A DNA stretch of 64,000 nt from an uncultured Stenotrophomonas sp. (GTDB lineage Bacteria > Pseudomonadota > Gammaproteobacteria > Xanthomonadales > Xanthomonadaceae). The first letter of the stretch is position 1, and every line of letters begins with the position of its first letter. This document shows, piece by piece, positions 49,925 through 58,410 of this stretch. Made by a program: the position numbers and the translations under genes. The DNA lies in contig NZ_CAMFIA010000002.1 of assembly GCF_945952405.1 (NCBI RefSeq), positions 186,001 to 250,000 on the forward strand. Direction: 5' to 3'. Below the pieces are notes generated by a model. The model saw only the letters and a program-made list of their open reading frames with translations. It searched no databases and was not told where the DNA came from.

Positions 49925-51261
49925 TGCGCGCTCCCGGCGGCCACGGCACTGCTCGATTGCGGCGACGAAACGCGCTGCTGCAGGCGTTGTTGTTCATGCA
50001 TCCAGCGGCGCTTGGCCAGCACCTTGTCCACCCGCTGGTCCAGTTCGTCCACGGCCTTGTCCTGCGGCAGGCCACCGCGCACCACCTTCTCGGTGACGAT
50101 GCGCATTTCCTGCACGATGCGCTCCCATTCCAGCACCTTCGGCGTCGGCTTGACCCGCTCCAGCTGGTCTCGGAAGGCCGCAGCCAGCGGATCGTTGGCC
50201 AGCGACGGCGCACTCCAGGTGCTGCGGCGCGGCGGCAGGTCGCCGATGATCGAGTGGAAGCGCGCCTGGATTTCCGGCCGCGACAGGAACTCGATCAGCT
50301 TCCAGGAAGCTTCCTTCTGCTGCGATTTACGGAAGATCACCAGGCTGGTGCCGCCCGCGATGCCCGCGCCCGGACCGTCCGGGCCCGGCAGTGCGGCGGT
50401 ACCCCACTGCCCTTCCAGCTCCCTGGGCTGCAGCTTCTTGAATTCGCGGATGTTCCAGGGACCGGAAATATAGAACACGTTGAAACCGCGGAAGAACTCG
50501 TCCCAGACATTGGAGATCTGGGTCTCGGACATCTTCGGCGCCCAGCCCTGCTCGAACATGTTGGCGTAGAACGCCAGCGTGCGGCGGAACCCGGGGCTGG
50601 CGAAATTGCCGCGGGTGTCGTCATCGCGCAGCAGCGGATCGGGTTGCTGCAGCGCCAGCGACAACTGCTGCTCGAACTCGTTGATCGGCATCAGCACGGC
50701 ATAGCGGTTCGGCCCCTGCATGCGCTTGATCGCCGCCATCTGCTCATCCCACTCCTGCCATGTGCGCGGCGGGTGGTCGTAGCCGGCCTTGGCCAGCAGG
50801 TCCTTGCGGTAGTAGATCAGGCGGGTATCGACGTACCACGGCACGCCCACCAGCTCACCGTGGATCACATTGGTATCCCAGATACCCTGGAAGTAATCCT
50901 TGGGATCGACCACGCGCGAATGCTGCACGAACGGCTGCAGCGGGGTCAGTGCATCGAGCTCGGCGAACTCCGGTACCCAGGTATTGCCGAGCTGGCATAC
51001 ATCCGGCAGGCCATCGGCGGCGAACGCGGTCAGCAGCTTCTCGTGCGCGGCCGTCCACGGGATGTTCTGCACATCCACCTTGATGCCCGGGTTCTCGGCC
51101 TCGAACTCGTGGATCAGTTCGCTGACCACCTCGGCTTCGCGACCCATTGCCCAGAAGCGCACGGTGGTGGTGCCCGGCTCGGTACGGGCGCAGCCGGCCA
51201 CGGCCAGCGCGGCCAGGGCGGGCAGCGCCCAGCGGCGCAGGCGGTCGGTCCAGTTCGGCAT
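49921..51261 (-). CDS. Extracellular sugar-binding lipoprotein (SBP family 1)
   Basis: A 446-residue ABC substrate-binding lipoprotein. The lipobox is LAALAVAGC (about Cys26). The mature protein has the family 1 layout: TTTVRFWAMGREAEVVSELIHEFEAENPGIKVDVQNIPW, KLLTAFAADGLPDVCQLGNTWVPEFAE, VPWYVDTRLIYYRKDLL and GIAGGTSLVIFRKSQQKEASWKLIEFL. It captures the imported oligosaccharide for the two permeases. The start at 51261 lies four bases after the hydrolase stop; an alternative at 51296 would overlap that gene. The ligand is presumably the product of the adjacent hydrolase. Confidence 0.93.
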   Translation of the reverse strand: MPNWTDRLRRWALPALAALAVAGCARTEPGTTTVRFWAMGREAEVVSELIHEFEAENPGIKVDVQNIPWTAAHEKLLTAFAADGLPDVCQLGNTWVPEFAELDALTPLQPFVQHSRVVDPKDYFQGIWDTNVIHGELVGVPWYVDTRLIYYRKDLLAKAGYDHPPRTWQEWDEQMAAIKRMQGPNRYAVLMPINEFEQQLSLALQQPDPLLRDDDTRGNFASPGFRRTLAFYANMFEQGWAPKMSETQISNVWDEFFRGFNVFYISGPWNIREFKKLQPRELEGQWGTAALPGPDGPGAGIAGGTSLVIFRKSQQKEASWKLIEFLSRPEIQARFHSIIGDLPPRRSTWSAPSLANDPLAAAFRDQLERVKPTPKVLEWERIVQEMRIVTEKVVRGGLPQDKAVDELDQRVDKVLAKRRWMHEQQRLQQRVSSPQSSSAVAAGSAQ

Positions 51262-51265
51262 CGGG

Positions 51266-52870
51266 TTACTTGCCCTGGCCTGTGTTGCGGTTGGCATTGT
51301 TCTTCTGTTCCTGCGCGGCAGCCGCGCGTGATTCGGCGATACCCACCGCGCGTGCCGCCGCGGCCTTTTCGTCCTTCTGCAGTTCCAGCGGCTGGAACGA
51401 GCCTTCCGGCGCCAGCCAGCCACCACTGAACCCGGCCCGCTGCAGGCCCTTGCGGATATACGGGTTCTTCTTCATCACCTCCCACACGAAGTCATTCCGG
51501 TAGTTGGCGATCATGGTCAGGATCGGGCCCTGGTCGATGGCGATGTAATCACTGGCGACCCAGCCGCGGTCCGGCACCAGGCGGCCGGTCTTGATCGGGA
51601 TGTCGTAGTTGAAGCTGGGGTTGAATGAATCCAGGAAGCCGTAGCTGGAATAGATGTAGTCGCCATAGCGCTTGTGCATCTCCAGGGTGGCCGGGATCAC
51701 CTGCTCGGGCGCGAACACCACCGAGGCGATCGCCGCGGTCGGGGCGATGGTGCCGTCATCGAAGTTCTCGCGCAGGCCGGCGCCGCGCGAGGAATAGTGG
51801 CGGAACTGGCGTTGCTCGCCCCGGTAGTCCTGCGTGGTGTTCTGCGGGCCATCGCTGGCGGTCAGGCCCCACACGTTCTCGCCATAGTCCTTCCACTGCA
51901 TCGGGTTGGCGATGGCGTACTCGCGCTGGGCCAGCGCCGCGGAGCGGCTGTTGAGGAAATACGTGCTGCCGCGCTCACGCATGTACGCGTCCTGGATGTC
52001 GCGGAAATCGATCCAGACGTGGCTGTACTGGTGGCCGAACAGCGGGCCGAAGGACAGGTATTCCTGGCCCTGGTAGACGCCCCAGTCGTTGTCGTAGGTG
52101 CGCGTCCACACCGTCCACGCATCCGGGCTGACCGGGTGCGTCGGCGAGCCCAGGGCGAGGATGTAGACCATCATCGCCTCGTTGTAGCCCATCCAGTCGT
52201 GGTCGATGAAGCCGCTCTCCGGGAACCAGCCCATCGAAATCAGGGGCGCGCGCTGCTGCAGCCACGGCCAATCGACCTTCTTGTACAGGGTGTCGGCGAT
52301 CTGCCGGATTTCCTTCTCGCGCGGGTCGTCGCCGTCGTAATACGACTGCGCGAACAGCACGCCCATCATCAGCAGCGCGGTGTCGACCGAGGACAGTTCA
52401 ACCCAGCTGTCGTAGCGGCGGCCTTCCTGCATGTCCAGGAAGTGATAGTAGAAGCCCTTGTAGCCGGCCTTGCCGGTGCGCTGCGGGCCCATCGGCACGT
52501 CGCGGAAGAACTTCAGCGTGGTCAGCGTGCGGTCGATCGCCTGGTTGCGGCTGACCCAGCCGTTCTCGATGCCGATCGGATAGGCGGTCAGCGCGAAGCC
52601 GACCGAGGCGATGCTGGCGAACGGCCGCGACGGATAGCGGTCCGGGGTCAGGCCGTTGATCTCGTTGGTGGTGTCCCAGAAGAACTGGAAGGTGCGGCGC
52701 TCGATGTCATCGAACAGCGGCGGCAGCTCCGGCTTCATCGGCCGCGGCGGGGCATCGGCCTCGATCAGGATCACCGGTGGCCGCGGCTTGGCAGGCTCCT
52801 GCTGGGCCGGCTGGCAGGCGGCCACGGCCAGGCTCAACGCCGCGGCGGACAACAGATGGCGTGCCTGCAT
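51266..52870 (-). CDS. GH144/glycoamylase-domain (PF10091) secreted lipoprotein hydrolase
   Basis: A 534-residue protein with a lipoprotein signal (LLSAAALSLAVAAC). Its single (alpha/alpha)6 domain is of the bacterial 'glucoamylase' type: LPPLFDDIERRTFQFFWDTTNEINGLTPDRYPSRPFASIASVGFALTAYPIG, then WVELSSVDTALLMMGVLFAQSYYD, then FGHQYSHVWIDFRDIQDAY, then YGFLDSFNPSFNYD...GWVASDYIAIDQGPILTMIANY. Characterised PF10091 members include GH144 endo-beta-1,2-glucanases, so cleavage of beta-1,2-glucan is a reasonable guess; other glucans are not excluded. GGAGGA precedes the ATG. First gene of the six-gene operon; a LacI-type palindrome lies about 55 bases upstream. Confidence 0.87.
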   Translation of the reverse strand: MQARHLLSAAALSLAVAACQPAQQEPAKPRPPVILIEADAPPRPMKPELPPLFDDIERRTFQFFWDTTNEINGLTPDRYPSRPFASIASVGFALTAYPIGIENGWVSRNQAIDRTLTTLKFFRDVPMGPQRTGKAGYKGFYYHFLDMQEGRRYDSWVELSSVDTALLMMGVLFAQSYYDGDDPREKEIRQIADTLYKKVDWPWLQQRAPLISMGWFPESGFIDHDWMGYNEAMMVYILALGSPTHPVSPDAWTVWTRTYDNDWGVYQGQEYLSFGPLFGHQYSHVWIDFRDIQDAYMRERGSTYFLNSRSAALAQREYAIANPMQWKDYGENVWGLTASDGPQNTTQDYRGEQRQFRHYSSRGAGLRENFDDGTIAPTAAIASVVFAPEQVIPATLEMHKRYGDYIYSSYGFLDSFNPSFNYDIPIKTGRLVPDRGWVASDYIAIDQGPILTMIANYRNDFVWEVMKKNPYIRKGLQRAGFSGGWLAPEGSFQPLELQKDEKAAAARAVGIAESRAAAAQEQKNNANRNTGQGK

Positions 52871-53119
52871 GGCGCGATTCCTCCGGAGGTCTGATCGATG
52901 GGAAAGCATAACGTCCAATGATCTGAAATCGTTTACAAGGTGCACTGGAAAAAAACCACGAAAAACGTGGTTTGACACCGCGATCATTGCCCACGCCGCT
53001 GCCCCCTGGCCGGCAGCGGCGTGGGCAATGGACCGGCACGGAGCCGGCCATTGCCGTTTTCACGCAATCGATGCCGCCGGCGGACCGGCGGCATCAGGGG
53101 GTGCTTGCGGCGGGTCCGC
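52871..53119 (-). promoter_or_regulatory. Control region between the TonB receptor and the hydrolase operon
   Basis: Read on the minus strand this 249-base gap holds, in order: a 10-bp stem (53071-53094), an 18-bp perfect stem with 8-base loop (52986-53029), a terminator-like AAACCACG-TTTTT-CGTGG plus T run (52953-52973), then a LacI-family palindrome at 52924-52937 and the GGAGGA ribosome site. It looks built to end or stabilise the receptor mRNA and to start the operon anew under repressor control. I see no convincing -35/-10 pair. Confidence 0.6.
52924..52937. promoter_or_regulatory. LacI-family operator before the hydrolase operon
   Basis: TGAAATCGTTTACA, a palindrome with central CG that fits the TGNAANCGNTTNCA type bound by LacI-family repressors. 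A second site is at the lacI promoter (57344-57357). Confidence 0.65.
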
Positions 53120-56100
53120 TTAGAAGCGGAAGCCCACTTCCGCCTTGACCTGGCGCGGAGTGCCGATGATGTCACCGGTCTCGTTGTAGCTCACCAGCAG
53201 GCTGCCATCCTTCTTCACGTAGTTCAGGTTGGAGAAGTTGTCGAAGTTCAGCACGTTGATGATGTCGATACGTGCGTACAGTTCGGTGTCCCCTGCCAGC
53301 TTGAAGGTCTTGGTCGCCTGCAGGTCCAGCGAGCGGTAACCGAAGATCTTGCCGCCGAGCAGGAAGCGGCCATTGCCCGCCGGGAAGCCGGCGGCCGGGG
53401 TCGGCAGGCAGTTCGGGTTGCCGGCCTGTGCCACGCAGGACCAGTCGTTGCCCGCCACCGGGGTGGCCAGGGTCAGCTTGCCACCGAAGGTGATGCCCCA
53501 GAAGCCATCGTAGGAGCCGGTGACCACCAGACGGTGGCGCGGCGCGCCGTTGGACTTGATGTACGGGTATTCACCGATGGTGCCGCGATCGAACGAGTAA
53601 TGCTCGTCGATGTTGCGGTTGTGGCGCGCAGTGGTCCAGGTGTAGGCGATCGAGGTGCCCCAGCCGCTTTCCTTGGTGTACGGCTTCTGCGCCGACAGCA
53701 GGATCTGGGTGGTACGGGTCTTGATGCCCTGCTGGCCGATGATCAGGCTGCCGAAGCCGGGGATGTTGCAGCCCCACGGCTGGCCGTAGGTCGGCTTCTC
53801 GGCACCACACAGCATCTGGTTGTCGAAGAAGTTGCCGTTGCGGAAGCGGTTGCCCAGCGTATAGGCGAAGCCATCGTAGGTGAGCGTGCGCGAGATGGTG
53901 GCGTCGGTCAGCCACTCGCCGATCTGGTTGCTCATGCCCAGGCTGAACTGGTCCGCGTAGGGCACCTTCAGGTTGTTGTTGAGCAGATCCACTTCCAGGC
54001 CTTCGTTGCTGGTGCTGCCCAGCAGGGCCTGCACGTTGCCGATGCCATTGAGCAGGTTCGGATTCCAGTCAAAGCACGGGTTCTGCCCGTACAGGCAGGC
54101 GCCGCTGCGCGGGTCGCGGAAGAATACGGTCGGCTGCGGCAGGGCCAGCTTGGTGGTTTCCAGCGCCAGGTAGTCGAACAGATCACGGTCGTAGGACCGG
54201 CCGGCACCACCATGGATCACGTGCTGCTCGTCGGCATTGATGTCATACGAGAAGCCCAGTCGCGGCTGCCAGGCATTCTTGAATGCCTTGCGGTTGTGGC
54301 CGTTGCTGATGTAATCGTTGATGTTCAGGCCGCTCAACGCGAGCGTCTGCGCGTAGCTCTGCCCGGCCGGGCCGTGCGGGTCCTGTGCATTCAGCGCGTT
54401 GACCACTTCCGGCGGAGTCACGAAGTCCAGGTAGGTCGGGTTCTTCTCGTAATCCCAGCGCAGGCCCAGGTTCAGCTGCAGGTGGTCGTTGACCTGCCAG
54501 TCGTCCTGGATGAACAGGCCGATCTGCGTGGTCTTCGAGCGCACTTCCGGCAACACGCCACTGACACCGGTGATCGGCTTGGTGAACTGCGCCTTGTACG
54601 GCGTATCAACGCCGAATTCCGGGTTGCCCACGGTGTAGTAGAACTGCGGATTGATCTGCTGCGCGTCGGAGGCGTACAGATTGATCTTCTTGTACTTGGC
54701 GCCCATCTTGATGGTGTGGTCGCCCGCCCACTGCAGGCCATCCAGGGTCAGGTTGTCTTCGATCGACCAGCCCTTCTGGCCCTTCACCTGCGAGGCGAAG
54801 GCGCTGGCACCACCGATTTCCACAATGGTGCGTTCCTGCGGGGTGTTGCCGTCGATGTCACGGCCGTCCGGCGCGGTGTACACGTAGCCGTTGCCCAGGG
54901 TCAGCGGCAGCGGGTTGTTGAACGACTTCTCGTGGGTGACCATCAGCTCGTTGTAGAAGCGCTCACCACTGTGATTCCAGCGCAGCGCGAAACGACGGTC
55001 CGTGTTGTCAGTGATCTTGCCGTGTTCCTTGGAGGTCTGGTCACTGAACTGCTGCTGGTTCTCGTCGCGATCCTGGACCGTGAACTCGATGCGGTCATTG
55101 TCGGTCGGCTCGACGTCGATCTTGGCGAAGATCAGGTCCTGCTGGAACGGCTGGCTGGCCGGCCCCAGGCCGGCGGCGGCCGCCGCCGGCAGCTGCGAAG
55201 CAGCGCCGGTGACCGCACCGCTCGGGGCAATCGTCACCGGCAGGTCGAAGCGCTTGGCTTCGTAGGTCACGAAGAAGTGGGCCTTGTCCTTGATGATCGG
55301 GCCACCCAGCGCGAAGCCGTATTCCTTCTCGGCCGAATCTTCCTTGCGCTTGCCCGGCTGGCGTTCGGCCGGGGTCATCGCACGCATGCTTTCGTTGGTG
55401 TAACGGTAGAAGGTCTCACCCTTGAACTCGTTGGTACCGGACTTGGTCGCAGCCGTGATCGCGGCGCTGGAGACCTGGCCGTACTCGGCCTTGTAGTTCC
55501 CGGTGATGACCTTGTATTCACCAATGGCCAGCTGCGGGAACGGATTGCCGGCGCTGCCGGACTGGCCGGCCACGCCGCCGCCCTTGACGTAGCTCTTCTG
55601 GCCCACGCCGTCGATGTAGACGTTGGTGCCGTCGGCATTGGTCGCGCCGCTGCGCAGCGACGTGTTGCCCTTGGCGTCGCGGGTGAAGATCATGCCCGGC
55701 ACCGCGTCGGCGAACTCCAGGAAGTTGCGCGACACCTGCGGCGTGGTCTGGATCTGCTGCAGGCTGACGGTCTTGCCGACTTCGGAGGTGCGCACTTCCT
55801 GCAGCAGGGTCGGCGCGACGACGTTGACGGTATCCAGGTTGGTGGCTGCGGTCGCACTCGGGGTGCTGCTGGCAGCGCCGGCGAAGTTCAGGGTCGCGGT
55901 CGAGGCCACGGTGACGGTGACCTTCTGCGACTGGCCATTGGCGACCACGTCATAGGTACCCGGGTCCAGGCCCATCAGAGAGTAGCTGCCATCGGCACGG
56001 ATGGTGCCGCGGCGGACGGTGCCGGTGGCGGTGTTGGTGGCGGTGACCTCGGTGCCAGCCTGGGCGCCGGAGACCTGGCCGCGAAGGCTGGCATTGGCCG

Positions 56101-56200
56101 ACTGCGCCATGACGTTCGGAGCGGCGGCCAGCATCAGGCAGCTGACCAGCGCGGTGCTCAGCAGCCGGCGTGCCGGCGTGCGGAAGGTGGTGTGCATCAT
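53120..56200 (-). CDS. Oar-like TonB-dependent receptor with carboxypeptidase-regulatory domain
   Basis: A 1026-residue outer-membrane receptor. The signal peptide (LLSTALVSCLMLAAAPNVMAQ) is followed by a CarboxypepD_reg-like beta-sandwich (about 28-105, ASLRGQVSGAQAGTEVTATNTATGTVRRGTIRADGSYSLMGLDPGTYDVVA). The plug starts near NLDTVNVVAPTLLQEVRTSEVGKTVSLQQIQ, with the usual R-NFLEFADAVPGM segment. A 22-strand-type barrel ends in AEVGFRF. Such OmpA-related/Oar receptors bring large glycans or oligosaccharides over the outer membrane with TonB energy. GGAG lies ten bases before MM at 56200. It follows lacI on the same strand. Confidence 0.92.
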   Translation of the reverse strand: MMHTTFRTPARRLLSTALVSCLMLAAAPNVMAQSANASLRGQVSGAQAGTEVTATNTATGTVRRGTIRADGSYSLMGLDPGTYDVVANGQSQKVTVTVASTATLNFAGAASSTPSATAATNLDTVNVVAPTLLQEVRTSEVGKTVSLQQIQTTPQVSRNFLEFADAVPGMIFTRDAKGNTSLRSGATNADGTNVYIDGVGQKSYVKGGGVAGQSGSAGNPFPQLAIGEYKVITGNYKAEYGQVSSAAITAATKSGTNEFKGETFYRYTNESMRAMTPAERQPGKRKEDSAEKEYGFALGGPIIKDKAHFFVTYEAKRFDLPVTIAPSGAVTGAASQLPAAAAAGLGPASQPFQQDLIFAKIDVEPTDNDRIEFTVQDRDENQQQFSDQTSKEHGKITDNTDRRFALRWNHSGERFYNELMVTHEKSFNNPLPLTLGNGYVYTAPDGRDIDGNTPQERTIVEIGGASAFASQVKGQKGWSIEDNLTLDGLQWAGDHTIKMGAKYKKINLYASDAQQINPQFYYTVGNPEFGVDTPYKAQFTKPITGVSGVLPEVRSKTTQIGLFIQDDWQVNDHLQLNLGLRWDYEKNPTYLDFVTPPEVVNALNAQDPHGPAGQSYAQTLALSGLNINDYISNGHNRKAFKNAWQPRLGFSYDINADEQHVIHGGAGRSYDRDLFDYLALETTKLALPQPTVFFRDPRSGACLYGQNPCFDWNPNLLNGIGNVQALLGSTSNEGLEVDLLNNNLKVPYADQFSLGMSNQIGEWLTDATISRTLTYDGFAYTLGNRFRNGNFFDNQMLCGAEKPTYGQPWGCNIPGFGSLIIGQQGIKTRTTQILLSAQKPYTKESGWGTSIAYTWTTARHNRNIDEHYSFDRGTIGEYPYIKSNGAPRHRLVVTGSYDGFWGITFGGKLTLATPVAGNDWSCVAQAGNPNCLPTPAAGFPAGNGRFLLGGKIFGYRSLDLQATKTFKLAGDTELYARIDIINVLNFDNFSNLNYVKKDGSLLVSYNETGDIIGTPRQVKAEVGFRF

Positions 56201-56276
56201 CAACTCAATCTCCGGGTGGCGGTGACCGCTTGCGCGGTCCCTGCGATCAATCAAAAAAGAAGGAACGCCTCTGGCT

Positions 56277-57299
56277 TCAACGGCCGGATGGCGGAGTGGT
56301 GGAATCGCGAACTATCAAGCGGGGAACCAGGGTCTGCTTGTCCCCTGCCCCATCCGTGGATGTGCCGTCCATCAACTGCATCAGGCGCGTCATGGCCCGA
56401 TCGCCAAGCTCGGCGATGCTGACCTGCATGGTGGTCAGCGACGGGTGGACGAAACGCGCCAGTGGAATGTCATCGAAACCCGCCAGGGCGACATCGGACG
56501 GGACATGGACACCTGCCTGCGTGAACGCGTACAGGCAACCCAGGGCCATCATGTCGTTGGCGGCGAACACGGCATCGGGCAGCGCTCCGGCTGCCAGCAA
56601 CTCCTGACCGGCACGATGGCCGGAAGCTTCGTCGAAATCACCGGGCAGCTCGATGCCTTCGGCGTCGCTGCCAAATGCCGCCAGCGCGTCACGGAAGCCG
56701 CGCAGGCGCTCGCGCGCGTCGAAGTTGAGGTCCGGGCCAGAAATGAACGCAATACGGCGGTGGCCGGCATCCAGCAGGTGGCGGGTCATCGCCATCGCGC
56801 CGGCATGGTCGTCGATGCTCAGCACCGGGTGGTCCTGCCCGGGCAGATAGGTGTTGATCAGCACCGTCGGCAGCGACTGCGGCAGGTTGTCGGTCAGGAA
56901 GCCGGGGCTCTCGGCGTAGGGCGAGAGCACCAGCAGGCCATCGACGCGGCCCCGCATGGCACGCAGGGCGGCGCCCTGCTGCTCCTGGTCACCGTGGTAG
57001 CTGGACACCAGCAGGTGCTGGCGGCGGTTGCGGGCAACGTTGTCGATGCCGCGCATCAGCTCGGAGAAGAATTCGCCGTACAGGTCGGGCAGGACCACGC
57101 CCACCGTGTTGGTGCGGCGACTGCTCAGGCTGCGGGCGGCGGCGTGCGGGGTGTAACGCAGCCGTGCGGCCACCTCCAGCACAAGCTGGCGGACCGGTTC
57201 GGCGACATTTTCATGCCCGTTGAGCGCGCGGGAAACCGTAGCCACGGAGACCCGGGCTTCGCGAGCGACATCTTTGATTGTGATAGCTGCCTTGTTCAC
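56277..57299 (-). CDS. LacI-family transcriptional repressor of the glucan locus
   Basis: A 340-residue repressor. The N-terminal helix-turn-helix with hinge is TIKDVAREARVSVATVSRALNGHENVAEPVRQLVLEVAARLRYTPHAAARSLSS. The periplasmic-binding-protein-like effector domain has TVGVVLPDLYGEFFSELMRGID, VDGLLVLSP, HRRIAFISGPDLNFDARERLRGFRDAL and DVALAGFDDIPLARFVHPSLTTMQ. The start is GTG at 57299, with GGAGGG seven bases upstream; a GTG at 57314 is possible but has no site. It likely binds the palindromes at 57344 (its own promoter) and 52924, and is released by an oligosaccharide from the pathway. Confidence 0.93.
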   Translation of the reverse strand: MNKAAITIKDVAREARVSVATVSRALNGHENVAEPVRQLVLEVAARLRYTPHAAARSLSSRRTNTVGVVLPDLYGEFFSELMRGIDNVARNRRQHLLVSSYHGDQEQQGAALRAMRGRVDGLLVLSPYAESPGFLTDNLPQSLPTVLINTYLPGQDHPVLSIDDHAGAMAMTRHLLDAGHRRIAFISGPDLNFDARERLRGFRDALAAFGSDAEGIELPGDFDEASGHRAGQELLAAGALPDAVFAANDMMALGCLYAFTQAGVHVPSDVALAGFDDIPLARFVHPSLTTMQVSIAELGDRAMTRLMQLMDGTSTDGAGDKQTLVPRLIVRDSTTPPSGR

Positions 57300-57341
57300 G
57301 AAGCCGCCCTCCACGGCTTGGACCTACCAGCATTGGCGCGG

Positions 57342-57371
57342 AATGTAAGCGTTTCCATCTGGGCTTGTAAA
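57342..57371 (-). promoter_or_regulatory. lacI promoter with overlapping operator
   Basis: On the minus strand TTTACA (57371-57366), 18 bases, TACATT (57347-57342). The palindrome TGTAAGCGTTTCCA (57344-57357, plus strand) covers the -10 box, so the repressor would block its own promoter. The TonB receptor gene is probably expressed from here too. Confidence 0.65.
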
Positions 57372-57463
57372 CAGTCCGTTAGGTGAATGTCCCGAAATGG
57401 ACATGGAAATCTGTCCGTGGCGGCCTCCGCCGGAGACCTGCCAGGACACCGCGGGACAAGGGC

Positions 57464-57739
57464 TCAGCCTTGTTCTGACGGGGTCTGCGCGCGGATGGAC
57501 AACGCGTGGATATCGGTCTCCATCATCGACCCCAGCGCGGCATAGACCGCGCGATGCCGGGCCAGCGGGCCCATTCCGGCGAACCGTTCGCTCACCACAT
57601 GCACGTTGAAATGGCCGCGACCATCGCGCGCACCGGCATGGCCGGCGTGCCGGTGGCTGTCGTCCTCGATCTCGAGCCGGCTCGGGGCCAGCGCCTGCTG
57701 CAATGCATCACGCATCCGCTCGATGCGTTCCGCGTTCAC
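57464..57739 (-). CDS. bolA: BolA family protein
   Basis: A 91-residue protein with the BolA/IbaG fold ([36 protein letters not shown]...[46 protein letters not shown]). The His-rich HRHAGHAG loop and the R-HRxVY segment are typical; such proteins bind [2Fe-2S] clusters with monothiol glutaredoxins and affect morphology and stress responses. The start is GTG at 57739, which overlaps the yciI stop (GTGA), so the two are coupled. The C-terminus at 57464 is followed by the lacI promoter side. Confidence 0.93.
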   Translation of the reverse strand: MNAERIERMRDALQQALAPSRLEIEDDSHRHAGHAGARDGRGHFNVHVVSERFAGMGPLARHRAVYAALGSMMETDIHALSIRAQTPSEQG

Positions 57740-58041
57740 GGCAGGACCTTGCGGAACGGACGCACCTGTACCCGCGTGTACACGCCTGCGGCCACATACG
57801 GGTCGGCATCGGCCCAGGCCTGGGCCTGCACCAGCGATTCGAACTGGGCGATCACCACCGAACCGCTGAAACCGGCCGGACCCGGGTCTTCGCTGTCCAC
57901 CGCCGGGCACGGCCCGGCCAGCAGCAGGCGGCCCTGGTCACGCAGCGCGTGCAGCCGGTCCAGATGGTCCGGCCGCGCCTGCAGCCGCTGGGCCAGCACA
58001 TCCTGGCCGTCATACCCTTCGATCACATACCACACCGGCAT
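57736..58041 (-). CDS. yciI: YciI family protein
   Basis: A 101-residue ferredoxin-like alpha+beta protein of the YCII family ([44 protein letters not shown], then [42 protein letters not shown]). The conserved His of RPDHLDRL and the Asp of ADADPY form the putative active site; the reaction in most members is unknown. GAGGAA precedes the ATG at 58041. Paired with bolA by a four-base overlap; this neighbourhood (yciI-bolA near septation genes) is common in xanthomonads, to my knowledge. Confidence 0.9.
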   Translation of the reverse strand: MPVWYVIEGYDGQDVLAQRLQARPDHLDRLHALRDQGRLLLAGPCPAVDSEDPGPAGFSGSVVIAQFESLVQAQAWADADPYVAAGVYTRVQVRPFRKVLP

Positions 58042-58410
58042 TTCCTCGCTTGCGTTGTCGGGTCCGCAGATTCTAGCCAATGCGGCCGCGGTCCCGGTCC
58101 GGCTGGACACTGGCGCAACAAAGGCTTACCCTAGAGTCCATTGCACGTGGCTGGATGCAGCAGCCCGTCGGTTTTTGCGGCCAACGCAGCCCCCGACGAC
58201 CGATCCGCTGCTTCAAACCGGACCACCCGACCGGGCCACGTAGACGACCTCCCCGTAGTTCCGTCGCTGCCGTTTACTGCGGCGCGTCCTGCTGTTTTAT
58301 ATGTGTGGAATCGCGCCGATCCCGGCGTGTCTGGTGCCCTGGGGCTCCGTGGCGTTGGCCCGGCGAACCCGGTGCCGCGACTGGTCCGTTGCAATCCTGA
58401 TGTCCATTAG
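58042..58410 (+). promoter_or_regulatory. yciI-scpA divergent intergenic region
   Basis: Two sigma-70-like pairs point to scpA: TGGACA (58104) N17 TACCCT (58127-58132), and TTTACT (58273) N17 TTTATA (58296-58301). The first would give a leader of about 270 bases. A 37-codon open frame (58301-58414) ends in an ATGA overlap with the scpA start, which itself has no clear ribosome site. No other gene is supported. Confidence 0.4.

Noticed and set aside
53071..53094. 10-bp stem after the TonB receptor as a full terminator
   Set aside because: No T run follows on the minus strand; noted only as part of the control region.
53021..56422. 1133-codon open frame antisense to the TonB receptor
   Set aside because: Shadow of a GC-rich receptor gene. 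The receptor has signal peptide, plug and C-terminal Phe; the opposite frame has none.
58141..58410. 89-codon open frame before scpA
   Set aside because: Pro/Ala/Arg-rich, without ribosome site or family, and it covers the likely scpA promoter.
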